Shown: positions 21,192 to 33,354, counted from the first letter of the stretch. The stretch: DNA of 64,000 nucleotides from Sorghum bicolor (GCF_000003195.3 NC_012879.2:22540844-22604843); one strand, 5' to 3'. Numbers and translations are program-made. Notes: a model not told the origin generated them from the letters alone.

Positions 21192-22363
21192 TGTTGATAT
21201 TTGTTAACGCCATCAGGAAATGATCCGCAAGCGCATGGATATCGATGAGCACTTCACACGGGAGGTTATCCAGAGTATCGTATTTATATTATTACCACTG
21301 GGAGAAAGCGTGCATCTGACTAACCAAATCTATTGCTACTACCCTTTAGGCTACAAACAATGTGATTTGATGTATAGAGAAGACTACAACTACATTCTCG
21401 TTCTAACCTTGGTAAGGATGATCTACTGTTCTATTGGGGAGGCTTACGGAATCTAGACACCACAAAGGATGTTCGACCCACACCTATAAACCCTATCGAT
21501 CCTGCTAACGGGATTATGGGCTACAAAGGTAACTCGGAAATGTCACGTTCCTCGCTACTACCACGGTCCGGCTAGACAGGGGATATCTATGAGTATCCTA
21601 GCCCAAACACCACGTTTACGCTAGAGATGATTACTCTAAACTCTACGCGAAGAGATCAAAGTAAACTCATAAACCAAAGAACAATAAAACAAAGAACTTA
21701 CTAGAATTTAGAAGTTGAAATACTAAAGAATCCTAGGAGCAAGCCTCGGGTTAGGAGACTTGATCCCGCAGGTACAACCTCAGAGTAGACACCGACAGGT
21801 CGGGCTTCCTCCGATCTACACCTTCACTCTATCTCTCTCAATCTAGTAGAACAAATTCTACTCTCACATTGGATGCTAAGCCCTATGAGGTTGGAACCCT
21901 AAGGAACCTCTCTCTCTGAACCCTAAGGGCTAGGGGTCTTGCTTATATAGCCTTTTCAAATGAATCTGGGCTGTCGGATCAAACAGACATTGATTGAACG
22001 GTTCTCCTTGATCCTCAAAGGTGGTGGAGCATAATCCGCGTGATTCACCCTTATTGGCCACCAGAGGTGGGCGGACGCCCAAGGGGGGAGGGCGGGCGCC
22101 CTGCCCCCGGGCCCGATCGACCTCCCGTTCGTTCCTGTGGCTTCTAGACTCTTCTAGATCGAGGAAAATTGACGCACAAGTTAATATCTCTATGTAAACC
22201 CGACGTGTGGGCCTTTCTTCCATATTTCCTGATAACCCCCTGTAGAAATAGATAAACAGCAAAACTCATGGAATTCTGTCAGATCAAACCCTAATTCTAG
22301 GTGTTGCTTGTATATTAGTCCTTTTCCTTGTTTATTAAAATTGATACTTAAGAACCGTCAACA
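21192..22363 (-). repeat. 3' LTR of Athila-type copy 2
   Basis: Plus-strand text TGTTGATATTTG to AAGAACCGTCAACA, 1172 bp. It matches the LTRs at 47173-48406 and 55278-56498 through most of its length. A TATA box (minus CTATATAAGC, 21941-21950) lies about 119 bp downstream of the GC motif pair. Confidence 0.88.
22069..22101. promoter_or_regulatory. Paired GC motif in LTR of copy 2
   Basis: GGGCGGACGCCC (22069-22080) and GGGCGGGCGCCC (22090-22101), 21 bp start to start. Confidence 0.6.
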
Positions 22364-23662
22364 AACACCCTCATACTTAGGCTTTTACTCGTCCTCGAGA
22401 AAAGGATGGTTAAGAAAAATATCTGGGGTTAAAACATTGTAAAGCATTCTCTTCATACCTGCTTTGTGTTATAAAAATCCACTGTGTACCGTAGTCAGGG
22501 AAATATATGGTCAAGAGTAGAGATCCTTTCTTCTTCTCAATCCTATCGCTTGGAGTTTTTGTATATTTTTGAAAAGAAATTTAGCATACCTTTATCCTCA
22601 TAGGTGCTCTCAGATCACTCATTATCTTTTGTATATTTCACTGAGGCTGTTTTAATTTGCAGAAATTCTCAAGCATCTTACCTTGTATTTATTTACTGAT
22701 CAAAATGGGATCCGAGGAGATGAATGCCATACTCTTAGATCAAAGACTTTGGAAATTAAAAACTTGTCAACTCTTACTGGCATATTGCTTATTAGAGGGA
22801 CCATGGGCTATCATTTTCTTCTCTCTTTTTTTCTTTTTTCAGGTGGATACCGAGGTACCCCTAATTCTACTACCGGACACTTGTCCATTTTTTCTGCGAG
22901 GTTGTCGAGCACTTGCTCCTTTTTATTTCCTCGAAATATTCATATTTTTGCATAGCCCATGCCTCTAATGCAATAATACTTCAGAAGAGTGAATCTTTCT
23001 GAATAAATGTCTTGATCTTAGGAGCATGATAAATCTCTCAACAAGGGTCTAACTCGTTTTGAATAAACTTAATACAGAGCAGATAGCTTTTATAATTATT
23101 AATATTTTCAGGTTTTAGCAAGCATATATGACACTGAGGATGGTAGCTAGAATTTTTAAAGATTTTGAAATAAATTCTCCAAGCAACAACGATATCAAGA
23201 ATAAGATACTCATACTCTACCATCTCACATTCCACAGTGACTTAAGTAACACAGGGTTTTTAAATATTTTTTGATAATTGCAAGTTTTCAGGAAATATCA
23301 CAGAGTGAGATTGATCATGATTAGAAATATTTTAATCGTGTTAATTTATCATGTCGGAGATAATATTCTGCACAAACCAAGATATATGTGTATGTGTAAA
23401 GTGTGCAGAGTATGTACCTCAATCGTGGAGTGGTGTAGTCGAAGCGCGTTTGGCATGTCAGGGGATCTCCCCCATACTTGTTTTCTGCTTACTTGCATAA
23501 AAATAAAGTAGACACACAAGACATAATAATAATAATCTTTATTAATCTTGAGGCATTTATTACAATGATTAAAAACGAACTGAAGCTAATAGTAATAGAT
23601 CTAAGCTGAATTTAAAGATGAATAACTTAAGATATACTGCCTCAAGATCTAATCTAGATTGC
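22364..23662. other. 3' non-coding region of Athila-type copy 2
   Basis: No gene. It aligns with 48407-49705 of copy 1, including the CGGACACTTGTCC block and the ATCTCCCCCATACTTGTTTTC phrase near 23465. The purine-rich run expected before the LTR on the minus strand is read from AACACCCTCATACTT at 22363. Confidence 0.5.
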
Positions 23663-24293
23663 TTAGTAACGCTCTAACTCCCTAATCTTCTTATTGGCAC
23701 TAGCAAGATCATGCTTAAGACCTAGTATAATGGTGTTCTGATTAGAGAGCTGCCTATTGATGGAGTTAACCGAGGACTGGAGCTCTATAATGACCTTGTC
23801 TAGCCTATGAATGTCCTCATCTATATCTACTATTGTCTTGCGACGCTTAGGAGGTGTCTCAAGAGCGTTGAGGGCGTGCTTCGGGGCTGCTTTTGGAGGG
23901 ATGAAACGGACTTTGGCTGCTCTAACTCCCTCGAAGTAAGGCCTCTCTTCCGCCGTAGTGTAACGGATGCTGCTGATCTCGCCGCTCCGGTTGGTCTTGA
24001 CTCCAATGACCCGCTCATTGGGCCTGGGTGGCAGGATCCTCGTGCCGGCTGGCACCTTGACGGTGGCCTCCTTCTTGGCTGATGGTCCCTTGAGAAGTAG
24101 GAGCTGCGGCGGTGCGGTGAGAACTGGTTGAGCATGGTAGGATTGGGTGGAGCTACGCTGGCGTGATGGCATGGCTGCTAGCTATCGCTCTGTGTTGGTC
24201 GAGGCGAGAGCGTAGGCGTCGGGGTCTTCCTTGGGCTTCTTGTTGAGGTCGAAGGGGACGACCCCCCCAATCGTCATGGAACTCGTCAGCCAT
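23663..24293 (-). pseudogene. Athila-type 3' ORF (coiled-coil protein), copy 2
   Basis: Counterpart of the intact ORF at 49706-50335. The ATG (24291-24293, MADEFHDDW) is in the same place, but a run of seven G on the coding strand shifts the frame and a TAG stands just before the internal Met at 24172. The open part from there is 169 residues. It has a Ser/Gln/Pro-rich start, a basic middle (ILPPRPNERVIGVKTNRSG), TPPKRRKT resembling a nuclear signal, and a C-terminal heptad-rich helix. There is no signal peptide or membrane segment, so it is not visibly an envelope protein. Confidence 0.65.
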
Positions 24294-24380
24294 TGGAGCA
24301 GCGAGGGACTAAGCAAGCTGTAATTGAAGAAGGAGAGAAGGCTTGAATGAATTGGTGTTGAAAACTGACGTTAGGGGTCT

Positions 24381-24390
24381 GTTTATATAG
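24381..24390 (-). promoter_or_regulatory. TATA box upstream of the 3' ORF, copy 2
   Basis: Minus strand CTATATAAAC about 90 bp before the ATG. The same box stands at the same place in copy 1 (50471-50482). Confidence 0.5.
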
Positions 24391-24531
24391 GGGTCGAAAA
24401 GTACCTCTAGGGTTTGCTCGGGCTACTCCCGTCGCCATGTGTGCGAAATATTCCATCCGCATGATTATTTAATTTACCATAAATGGGTTTATCGTGACGG
24501 AGAAAATCGGGACTGAGAGGAGGCAGGGGCT

Positions 24532-24564
24532 GGGCGCCCGCCCTCATCATCAGGGCGCCTGCCC
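24532..24564. promoter_or_regulatory. Paired GC motif upstream of the 3' ORF, copy 2
   Basis: GGGCGCCCGCCC (24532-24543) and GGGCGCCTGCCC (24553-24564), 21 bp apart. This is the reverse orientation of the LTR pair. Confidence 0.6.
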
Positions 24565-24673
24565 TGTGCCTGGCTCCTCTATGGGCCTGCTTCCTCGAGC
24601 ATGCTTCTAGATGCAAACTTTATTCAAAAAATATATACGTGGTCCTAAAATGTCAGATTAAAAAGGTCGGGCT

Positions 24674-25727
24674 CTAATTCTCCATAGGAAGGTAAAAATG
24701 GATCACGTCTATCTCTTCTAATTCTTTATTAGGCTCAAAAAATAATTTAAGACGTTGACCATTTACCTTGAACAACGTACCTTCGTCATTTTGAAGTGTG
24801 ATAGCTCTGTGAGATGATGAATTGATTACCTTGAATGGTCCTTCCCATTTACTCTGGAGTTTTCCATGCCCGAAAAGCTTCACCCTGGAATTAAAAGTAA
24901 TACCTTATCTCCGGGTGCGAACTCCTTCTTCTTGATCCTCTTGTCATGCCACCTTTTGACTCTTTCTTTATAGATCTTTGAATTGTGATATGCTTTCTCT
25001 CGCCATTCTTCCAATTCTGATAGTTGCATTCTTCTATGATCTCCAGCGACATCTAGGTCCATATTCCATCTCCCTATGGCCCAGTGTGCTTTGAATTCTA
25101 GTTCAACTGGTAGGTGGCAAGTTTTACCGTACACCAATTGGTATGGGGACATTCCAATTGGGGTCTTGTATGCTGTCCGGTATGCCCAGAGTGCATCAGG
25201 TAACTTGTCCTTCCATGCCGTTCCCATCTCATTGACTGTTTTCTGAAGAATATTCTTGATTTGCTTATTGGAAGTCTCTGCTTGGCCACTTGTCTGAGGA
25301 TGATAGGGAGTAGCGACGTTGTGACAGATTCCATGTTTTGATAGATAGTGCTTGAAGTGTTTGTCGATGAAGTGTGCTCCTCCATCACTTGTCACTACTC
25401 TAGGAACTCCAAACCATGGAAATATAACTTCTTCAAACATCCTTTTTGAACTGATGTTGTCGGCGTGCTTGCAAGGTAGTGCCTCTACCCACTTGGAGAC
25501 GTAGTCAACTGCCACCAAGATGAACTCACACTTCTTTGATGGGGAAATGGACCCATGTAATCTATTCCCGAGACATCAAAGAGCTCAATCTGAAGGTTGT
25601 TGGTGAGTGGCATGGCATCCCTTGTGTTTATGTTTCTGTGCCTTTGACATGGCCCACATCTTCTGATATATTGCTTCGTGTCTTCATACATTGTAGGCTA
25701 GTAGAATCCACACTGCCAGATCTTTGA
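24674..25727 (-). pseudogene. pol: Integrase of Athila-type copy 2
   Basis: Reads in three frames with shifts near 25540 and 24885. N-terminal [11 protein letters not shown] gives the end of the zinc domain. The DDE core shows [19 protein letters not shown] and [12 protein letters not shown], and the end has [19 protein letters not shown]. The last open part (24674-24883) keeps the C-terminal tail to LPMEN, which copy 1 has lost to a frameshift. Confidence 0.82.
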
Positions 25728-26276
25728 ATGTGTATGAAATGCTCCATAATGACCTCCATATGGTGATGAATGACACCTATCGATGATCTTCCATCCTTCC
25801 TCGGTGGTCACACATCTCCTGAGTAAGCCATCAGAGCATACTCAGAAGAGGTATGGCTCATCCCATATATGTGAACGACTTTCTTGAATAAGCTTCTTCT
25901 TGTTCGCTCCTGGTGGTACATACCCTGAAACCATAAAATTAACAATATCTGCATACCAGGGGTCAGACCTGTTAATCCCGTAGAGCATGTCGTCCCGGAG
26001 TGAATCATTAATGGAGGTTTCCTGTGGATTTTTAAAATACATTCTAGACAAGTGATCAGCAACATAATTTTCTACTCCCTTTTTATCTTTTATTTCCAAG
26101 TCAAATTCTTGAAGTAATAAGATCCATCTAATCAGGCGAGGTTTAGCATCTTTTTTAGTGAGCACATATTTTAGTGCAGCATGATCAGTGTAAACAATTA
26201 TTTTAGCTCCAACTAATAAGATCTAAATTTATCAATGGCAAAGACAATGGCTAGAAGCTCTTTTTCAGTGGTTGCA
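25728..26276 (-). pseudogene. pol: RNase H and connection region of copy 2, cut at 26276
   Basis: The minus strand carries [35 protein letters not shown] with the final catalytic Asp, and [20 protein letters not shown]. The upstream RNase H residues near 26200-26270 break off at the junction with CACTA sequence. Confidence 0.75.
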
Positions 26277-27529
26277 CGAAACCGCTGTGTGGCTATGAAT
26301 TCTCTCAAAATTCAAAATTCAGTGGTTCAAACTTTTCCAAATGAAAAGTTAACCATTAGACCAAATGTAGAACTTGATGAGTGTAACAAACTTTGTATTC
26401 ATAACTTTTCCATTTGGGACCATCTAGGGTTCGGTCAAAGGGTGTGTTTGTAAAAACCAATGCTTTGACTTTGGTCAAACTTGGTCAAATGACCCATTTG
26501 ATGACTTCAAATAAAAAATTTTGAATACAAATTTATTAGAGATCATCAAGATCTAAATTTGATATATTGTCCACTTTTCTATGTGGATAAATTTGAGCCA
26601 ATCCTAAGCACATTTCTCAAAAATCCAACACGGGTTTTTGTCAAACTTGGTCAAATGACAAACTAAATTACTTAAAATGAAAAAAAATTGAATACCATGT
26701 TGTTAGATATCATCAAGATCTAAACTTTTTATATACACAGTTTTTTCCATTTGAGAAAGTTTAAGTTAACAATACCCACCAAATCTTGAATCTCACACAA
26801 ACTATATGAAACTATATGTGTCAATTGTGGATTTTCAACTACACCTTCCCAACACTTTGTCAAATGCAAAAATAGTCTATATATTAAATGTAGATTTTGA
26901 TGAGTGGAACAATATTGGTATTCATGACTTTTCCATTCAAGACCATCTAGGGTTCCGAAACCGATGCGTGGCTATGAATTATCTCAAAATTCAAAATTCA
27001 GTAGTTCAAACTATTCCAAATGAAAAGTTGACCATTAGACCAAATGTAGAACTTGATGAGTGTAACAAACTTTGTATTTATGACTTTTCCATTTGGGACC
27101 ATCTAGGGTTCGGTCAAAGGGTGTGTTCATCAAGATATACATTTTTATATGATAAATAGATTTTTTATTTGATGAAAACGGTACCCTACTAGCATTCTAA
27201 GTAATAAATGACAAAAATAAAAGAGTTTAACGTCAATATGATGTCAAAATAGATTTCCAGTTGATTGGATACAGTTTTTGTAAATTTATTGGAATAATAT
27301 ATTTTTGCATTAACAAAATACTAAACATTCGTTATAAAATTATTGCAAATTAAAAAAATACAGTAAGATATTTAAGGTTAAAAATTTTCATGTGTACATT
27401 AAAAAAATTACAATACATGTCACTCTTTAAAAAATATTATGCAAAATATTTAATTTACTATACAATTTATAATATAAAGTGTATATATAAACACTTTAAA
27501 AACACTAAACTAAAAAAACAGGGCCTTTA

Positions 27530-27775
27530 GAACCGGCCCATAGTGGAAACAGGTACTAAAGGATCCTGAAAATTTCATGACCCCGGCCGAGCCCGCGCAT
27601 GGACCCTTTAGCACCAGTCCGTGGCTAGCACCGTTGCTAAAGGGTCCCTTTAGCACCGGCTAGTAACACGAGCCGGTGCTAAAGGGTCACCCTTTAACAC
27701 CGGCTCGTGTTACCAGCCGGTGTTAAAGACCCTTCAGCACCGGTTTCAGTCACGGACCGGTGCTAAAGAGTCCGC
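27530..27775. repeat. Hairpin repeat cluster upstream of the CACTA gene, copy 1
   Basis: Repeated CTTTAGCACCGG and its complement CCGGTGCTAAAG in alternating orientation around short loops (for example CTAGTAACACGAG). Similar clusters occur at 33355-33540 and 63590-63870. CACTA subterminal repeats are the usual binding sites for TnpA-type proteins. Confidence 0.75.
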
Positions 27776-27778
27776 CCC

Positions 27779-27786
27779 TATATAAG
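27779..27786 (+). promoter_or_regulatory. TATA box of the CACTA gene, copy 1
   Basis: CTATATAA in CCCCTATATAAGCGCACAGG, directly after the hairpin cluster and followed by a GC-rich leader. The gene's first recognisable exon starts at 29028, so a leader intron over the AT-rich stretch is likely. Confidence 0.5.
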
Positions 27787-27799
27787 CGCACAGGCGCCC

Positions 27800-28060
27800 A
27801 TATCCGACAGTTGCTTCGTCTTCGTCGAGCAGAGAGCTCCGCCGCCGCCTTGTCTAGCGCCGTCCGTTCGTCTCCAGTGCCGCCGTTCGTCTCTAGTGCC
27901 GCCGTTGGATCTCCAGCGCCGCCGCCGCCATCTCCAGTGCCGCCGCAGCGGCCATCTCCACCATCACCGGCCGCCACCAGCCATCTCCTTCGATCGAACT
28001 CCGGCCGCCACCATCTCCTTCGATCAAACTCGATCCATCCTACGCACTATTCATCGATCT
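27800..28060 (+). other. GC-rich leader of the CACTA gene
   Basis: Repeats of TCTCCAGTGCCGCCG and GCCACCATCTCCTTCGATC. It opens frames on both strands, but the text is low complexity, and I read it as 5' leader rather than coding. Confidence 0.4.
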
Positions 28061-28146
28061 ATGAATACCAACAGTTTATATATATAGACTAAAATTGTAT
28101 ATATGAATTGTATATACATGAATGCCAATAGTTTCTATGAATAATG

Positions 28147-28147
<1 letters not shown>

Positions 28148-28210
<63 letters not shown>
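28148..28210. repeat. (TA)n microsatellite at an assembly gap
   Basis: Pure TA run that ends at the N block, so its true length is unknown. Confidence 0.95.
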
Positions 28211-28310
28211 NNNNNNNNNNNNNNNNNNNNNNNNNNNNNNNNNNNNNNNNNNNNNNNNNNNNNNNNNNNNNNNNNNNNNNNNNNNNNNNNNNNNNNNNNN
28301 NNNNNNNNNN
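28211..28310. other. Assembly gap of 100 N
   Basis: Exactly 100 N, a placeholder size. It probably reflects failed assembly through the TA repeat. Confidence 0.98.
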
Positions 28311-28995
28311 ATGTAGTGTTTTGAATTGTTATAAATTATATTATGCTAATATATTTATAGTATATTATTATAATATTACTTGTTTGGAGCACTACAGTAC
28401 TTTTGTTTGTAGTAGTATATAAGTCTCAAATATATATTTTATTTTCTATTGTTTTGTTTATATTAATGTTTGTACTATTATTCTTGTATTATTTTGTAGT
28501 ATTGTTTTTATTATATTATTCTAGTATATTACTTGGCTTAATAGATTCTAGTATTATTTTTTGGAGCACTCCAGCACTTTTATTTGTAGTAGTACTAGTA
28601 GTAGTATATAAGTCTCTAATATATATTTTATTTTCTATTATTTTGTATATATTAATGTTTGTACTATTATTCTTGTATTATTTTGTAGTATTATTTTTTA
28701 GTATATTATTCTAGTATATTATGAATTGTAGTGTTTTGTATATATTATTTTTTGTATTATTATTCTAGTATTATTTTTTAGTATTATTTTTAGTATATTA
28801 TTCTAGTGTATTACTTGGCTTAAAAGACTTTTTAGTATATTATTCTAGTATATTATGAATTGTAGTGTTTTGAATTGGTATGAAATATATTGTGCTAGTA
28901 TATTATTCTAGTGTTATTGTTCATATTATTTTTTGTAGTATTATTTTTTAGTTTGGAGCACTCTAGCACTTATATTATTCTAGTGTATTTCTTAT

Positions 28996-29027
<32 letters not shown>
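28311..29027. repeat. AT-rich degenerate repeat, probable intron
   Basis: Reiterated TAGTATATTATTCTAGTATT-type phrases and two near-copies of a segment with GGAGCACTCCAGCAC-like text (28380-28400 and 28563-28580). It ends in (TA)n at 28999-29026 just before the ATG at 29028. No coding sense. Confidence 0.6.
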
Positions 29028-29029
<2 letters not shown>

Positions 29030-32000
29030 GGTTGCAGACATAGAAATAGCCGACCGTCCTCACGATGATCCTGATTATATGGAATATGCTATTCAAAATA
29101 TAATCGACGACGGTAGTCAGTATTTTATTGATTACAACGAGATCATGCAAGACAATCCGACTGAGCAACAAGTGGGCAATGCCCCTGAGCAACAAGAGGG
29201 CAATGCATCTGACCAACAACCTGTCGTGCAACAAGAAGGAAATACCGGCGAGGTATGTAAATGTAAACATATATAATGCATCTCTTACATTAGGTTTTAG
29301 ACTTACTTGATTATTAATTTAGTATTTTTGTTTCTATATCTACGTGTAGCCTTCTGGATCGACCTCTACGGGGAGAAGCGTACCTCCACGAGGGCCAAAG
29401 AAGCCGTTGGAGAGCCGCTATATAATCTCCGAGTTTGAGATAGCTACATGTAGACCACTTGGTGAAAATGCAAATAAATATGTTAGTCACTGTGGATACC
29501 TTGTGAGAGATCAAATACCGATCAGTGCTCGTGAATGGAGAGAGAAGCGAGGTGCTCCTGAAATCAGTTTTGTCTCTGATCGTGACAAGGAGTTAGTTTG
29601 GAAAGTCGTCACGGACGTTTTCACCTTCGACACCAATGATGAAGAGTTGAAGGTGCGAATTTATGACTGGACTATGAAGAAGATGGGGGTACTATTCCAG
29701 AATTGGAAGAAGTCTTTGTACAATAAATTTGTCAAGAAAAACGAGACTGCAAATTTCAACCTCAAGCAATATGTAAAGCTGAGGGCCTTCTGGGATGACT
29801 TTGTGCAGTACAAAACATCAGAAGAGAGCGAGGAATGAGCCATTAGAAACAAAGAGAATGTAAGTAAAAAGACATACCACCATCATATGGGATCAGGTGG
29901 TTATAAGAGTGTTGTTTCCAAGTGGGACCGAATGGAACAGGAGATGCTTGCTAGGGGGGTCACACCCGAGACAATAGCAAACAATTGGAGCGAGAGCTCC
30001 AAGCATTGGTTCTACGGTCATGGGGCAAGCGTGGACCCAGATACCGGGACACTAGTTTGGGGCCAAGAAATCTCTAGAGCAGCAGAGAGACTAGTCCGTG
30101 CACGAGAGGCGGTTCAGTCTGGTGAGTTCAGGCCTAACAGGGAGAAGGATGAACTCACCTATGCGCTTGAAAATCCTGAGCACGGTGGGCGTATGAGGGG
30201 CTATAGGGCAGTTCCATGGCTGCAATCATTCCAAGCTGATCAAGATACCTACAGAAGCCGCCAGAGAAAGAAGGATGAGGAGGCAGAGCGGTTCCGCCGG
30301 CTGGAAGCTTTTGTTCTGCAGTCAGAAGTACGCGAGAAAGATCGTGAAGAATGGATGCAGGCGGAGATTCAAAGGCAAGTGCAAGCAGCACTTAGTCAAA
30401 TGACGAAAGGGCAAGGTACGTCACAGCCTGAGGTCAACGTTAGCCCCCCAGGCCAGTTGAAAAGCAGTTGCGCATCCACGGAAGTACCAACCATTCAGGA
30501 TGACACGAAGCTACACTTCCCCGTGGATGATGTCACAGAGGCTTTTACTACCTGTGAGATGCATGTACCAGATGGGAATGTAACAAAAAAGGTGGCTATC
30601 GTTGTTGTCAACCCTATCGACCGAACGAGAACTCCAAGAATCCATAATCGACCAGTACCTGGTGGATATGCTAGCGTCTCAGTTGATAGGGTTCAGAAAG
30701 GTTGTGGCAGTGTGCCTCTAGAAATAGAAGGGGGAGATGGAGAGAAAACCTTAGGTGAAGCTAAGAAGACGTTTATTTGTTGGCGCAAGCGCTTCATAAT
30801 TATTCCTCACCATAGGTTTGTGCGTGATTTTACTTCTTATATTATTTATTATGTATTGAATTTAAAAAAAGTTTGCTCACAAAACTTGTAATTGTTTTCT
30901 TTGTAGGGACTCCTCCAACGTTCTTTCCCCAGCACATCATAGTGCTGCGGGCGGTGACAATGCTGGATCTCCTCCAACATCTGCGGCGACCACACCGACC
31001 CCGCCACCGCCTCCACCACGGTCTCCACCTCCTCCACCGAGGTCTCCAACTCCTCCACCGCGTTCTCCAACACCAAAAAGATTGGCCCCACCGCCTCAAC
31101 CGTCCTCTCCAAAGAGTACACAGTCGGTCCCCTCGCCTCCAAAGCGAGGTAGTCAGAAGCGGTCCGTCCAAGAACAACCGAAGTCATCGGTCTCACCTCC
31201 AAAGAAGGCTGCCTCAGCAAAGAAAGCTAAGACACCAGAGAAATTACCTTATGAAAAGAGTGAAGAGGAGGTAATTGCTACATCCAAAGCTGAGGTGAAA
31301 CAATTTTTTGATAAATTGAAGGAGGAAAGGAAAAAGCGGCTAAACCCAGAAAAGCTGTACTTTTATGTAAAGCCAGAGGAACTGAGGAAGAAGGTGGCAG
31401 ACCAGCAAAAGAAGCAGCGGGAAGCTCAGAAAAAGCCAGCACTTTCAGACTATGAGCGGTCTCTGGTCAAGTATTCATAGCCTAGAAAGGGAGTAGGAAA
31501 GGGGGTCCCACAGCTCGGAGAAGTATCAAAACCGGTGCCCCCTTTGATTGTGCCAAATCAATACGGCTCAAATGAAGACTTGATGCCAAAGAAATCCTTA
31601 GCGTTGTCTGAGCTAGATTCGCTTGAGCATTACTTTAGACAGAGCGGTTTAAATATTGAAGACATTGCCGCCATTATTGGATGTCAAACATTTAAAAAAG
31701 CTGAGGTAGTTGATCAATGGAGGGCAAGATATGAACCGGGCAGGAGTCTATTCAACCCTCAACGTTTACATGAGCTCGGCATACAAATGTTTGCAATAAA
31801 CAAGTGGTGCATAGAGGCGTCTAAAAGGGGAGATGATTGGATTTCTGTTCGTATTAGACAACATCACTTCTTCCGTGGAGATGACCTCATATACGTTCAG
31901 TTCGAAGAATTGCACCAATTATGTCACCTCGACGCTCTCGACAAATCTCTTGTCAGCTGCTTTTGTCTGTAAGTATTTCTTTCTTTTTATTAAACTTCTA

Positions 32001-33063
32001 ACTTCTTTAATTACATGTATATAATCCTTACACACTTAGGATTTGTATGTATATATGCAGGCACCAAATGAGAGAGCTTAGAATTAGAAATGACAACAGC
32101 ATTGGGTTCATTGACCCTTATATTGTTTTCAGGCTCCACAGGCAGTGTGGACAGCATCTCATGAGACAAAAGTCTACACCAATCTTATGAGGTTCTTTGT
32201 GAACCAAAAAGAAAAACAAAAAATACTCTTCCACTTCAACTTCGAGTGAGTTATATAGTTATTAAGTGCATGCACATTTTATTTTACTTATTATTACTCG
32301 AGACAAGATTTATATAGTCATATATGGGACTGACTATATATGTGTGTGTAAACAGCTTTCACTGGATACTCATGGTCATTGAAATTCCCAGAACCGGTTG
32401 ATAATATTTGACTCAATGAGAAAACAACAAGAAAATTATCAACAAATGGTAAACATTATTCAAAGGTACGTAATGTCGATCTCAGCTAGAAGAATATTAT
32501 AATATGACTCTGTAATTATTAGTTCACGATCCACAATGGCTATGTGTAGGATTTGGGAAAGATTTATTGACCGTGAACATCTCAGTGGATGTAAAGCGCC
32601 GCTTAACATAATTCATCCACAAATAAGTTTTACTAGCTAGCAAACTTTCGCTAACTTTTAGCCTTCTTATTATCATGGTCGTGAATATTTTTTATTTATA
32701 TATCGTACAGTGGTGTTTAAGACAAGAAGGGGGAACAACCTATGTGCATATTACGTGTGCAAATTCATGATGGCACAAGTTAACCAAACACCCACAGAGA
32801 CGCTCAGAGTACGTTACATGTCTCTTTTCATTATCTCCTAAATTATATTGAATAACTTAGATAACTAATATTTTTTTATTTATTTCAAATTAAAGACGGA
32901 ATGGTTGAGGGAAAAGGTCATGCAAAAAGATTGAATAAAAGCTATCCAAGAGACGATAACAGGATTTCTCTGTGAGCAAGTGATCAATCCAAACGGTGAG
33001 TTTCACTTCAACGGCAACGAAACTCTTATTCCAAACAACGATGATCATTTGTATCGGTTTTAG
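29028..33063 (+). pseudogene. CACTA-encoded Transposase_24 / Ulp1-like protease gene, copy 1
   Basis: Exons by splice sites and by comparison with copy 2: 29028-29252, 29350-30815, 30907-31968, 32061-32245, 32356-32465, 32550-32622, 32711-32808, 32896-33063. Exon 2 holds the plant En/Spm TnpA-like region (Transposase_24, PF03004 type): EFEIATCRPLGENANKYV, VRIYDWTMKKMG, HHHMGSGGYKSVVSKWDRME. Exon 3 is Pro-rich, then Lys-rich, with DEDLMPKKS-like text. The later exons form a Ulp1/C48 cysteine protease with His in FHW (32356 on), Asp in IFDSM and Cys in NNLCAYYVCKF. Damage: TGA 29836-29838, TAG 31478-31480, frameshifts near 32130 and 32390, a GT-to-AT donor at 32623, and a TGA near the end. Ulp1 enzymes remove SUMO-like modifiers; the role within CACTA elements is unknown. 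Confidence 0.8.
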
Positions 33064-33354
33064 ACATTGGGAGAAAAACCTCTATGTATATATGTGTTAC
33101 GAATTTTGTACTTATAAAACTATATATAAAGCTTTTTACATATCTATTTAATTTTTGATGTGGCCTATTCATTTTATTATAGGCAAAGCTTAATTATAAA
33201 GCTAAGCCTATAATTTTCATTTATATATGCTTAATATGCGTGTAATATAAATATATTATTGTATCAGCATAAAATATGTATTGAAAAACCTATTATTATT
33301 GTATAAAAACAATAAACAGAACCAAACAAATGAACTAAAAAAAGAAACACTTTA

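Larger units (their letters stand above)
21192..26276 (-). mobile_element. Athila-type Ty3 retrotransposon copy 2, truncated
   Basis: Minus-strand copy with its 3' LTR (21192-22363), 3' ORF, integrase and part of RNase H. It stops abruptly at 26276 in the middle of the RNase H region. The homologous sequence in copy 1 continues (near 52370), whereas here CACTA sequence begins. RT, protease, gag and the 5' LTR are missing. The remaining coding parts all carry frameshifts or stops. Confidence 0.85.

Noticed and set aside
26277..27160. Conserved small proteins around 26235-27159
   Set aside because: The frames fall in the duplicated non-coding block shared by the two CACTA elements and are not kept open in both.
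27750..28092. Frames in the GC-rich leader of CACTA copy 1
   Set aside because: Short-period repeats of GCCGCC-type text open several frames at once. There is no match to the copy 2 gene.
28122..28422. Ile-Tyr repeat proteins
   Set aside because: Translation of a TA microsatellite and an assembly gap. The same holds for 42491-42844.
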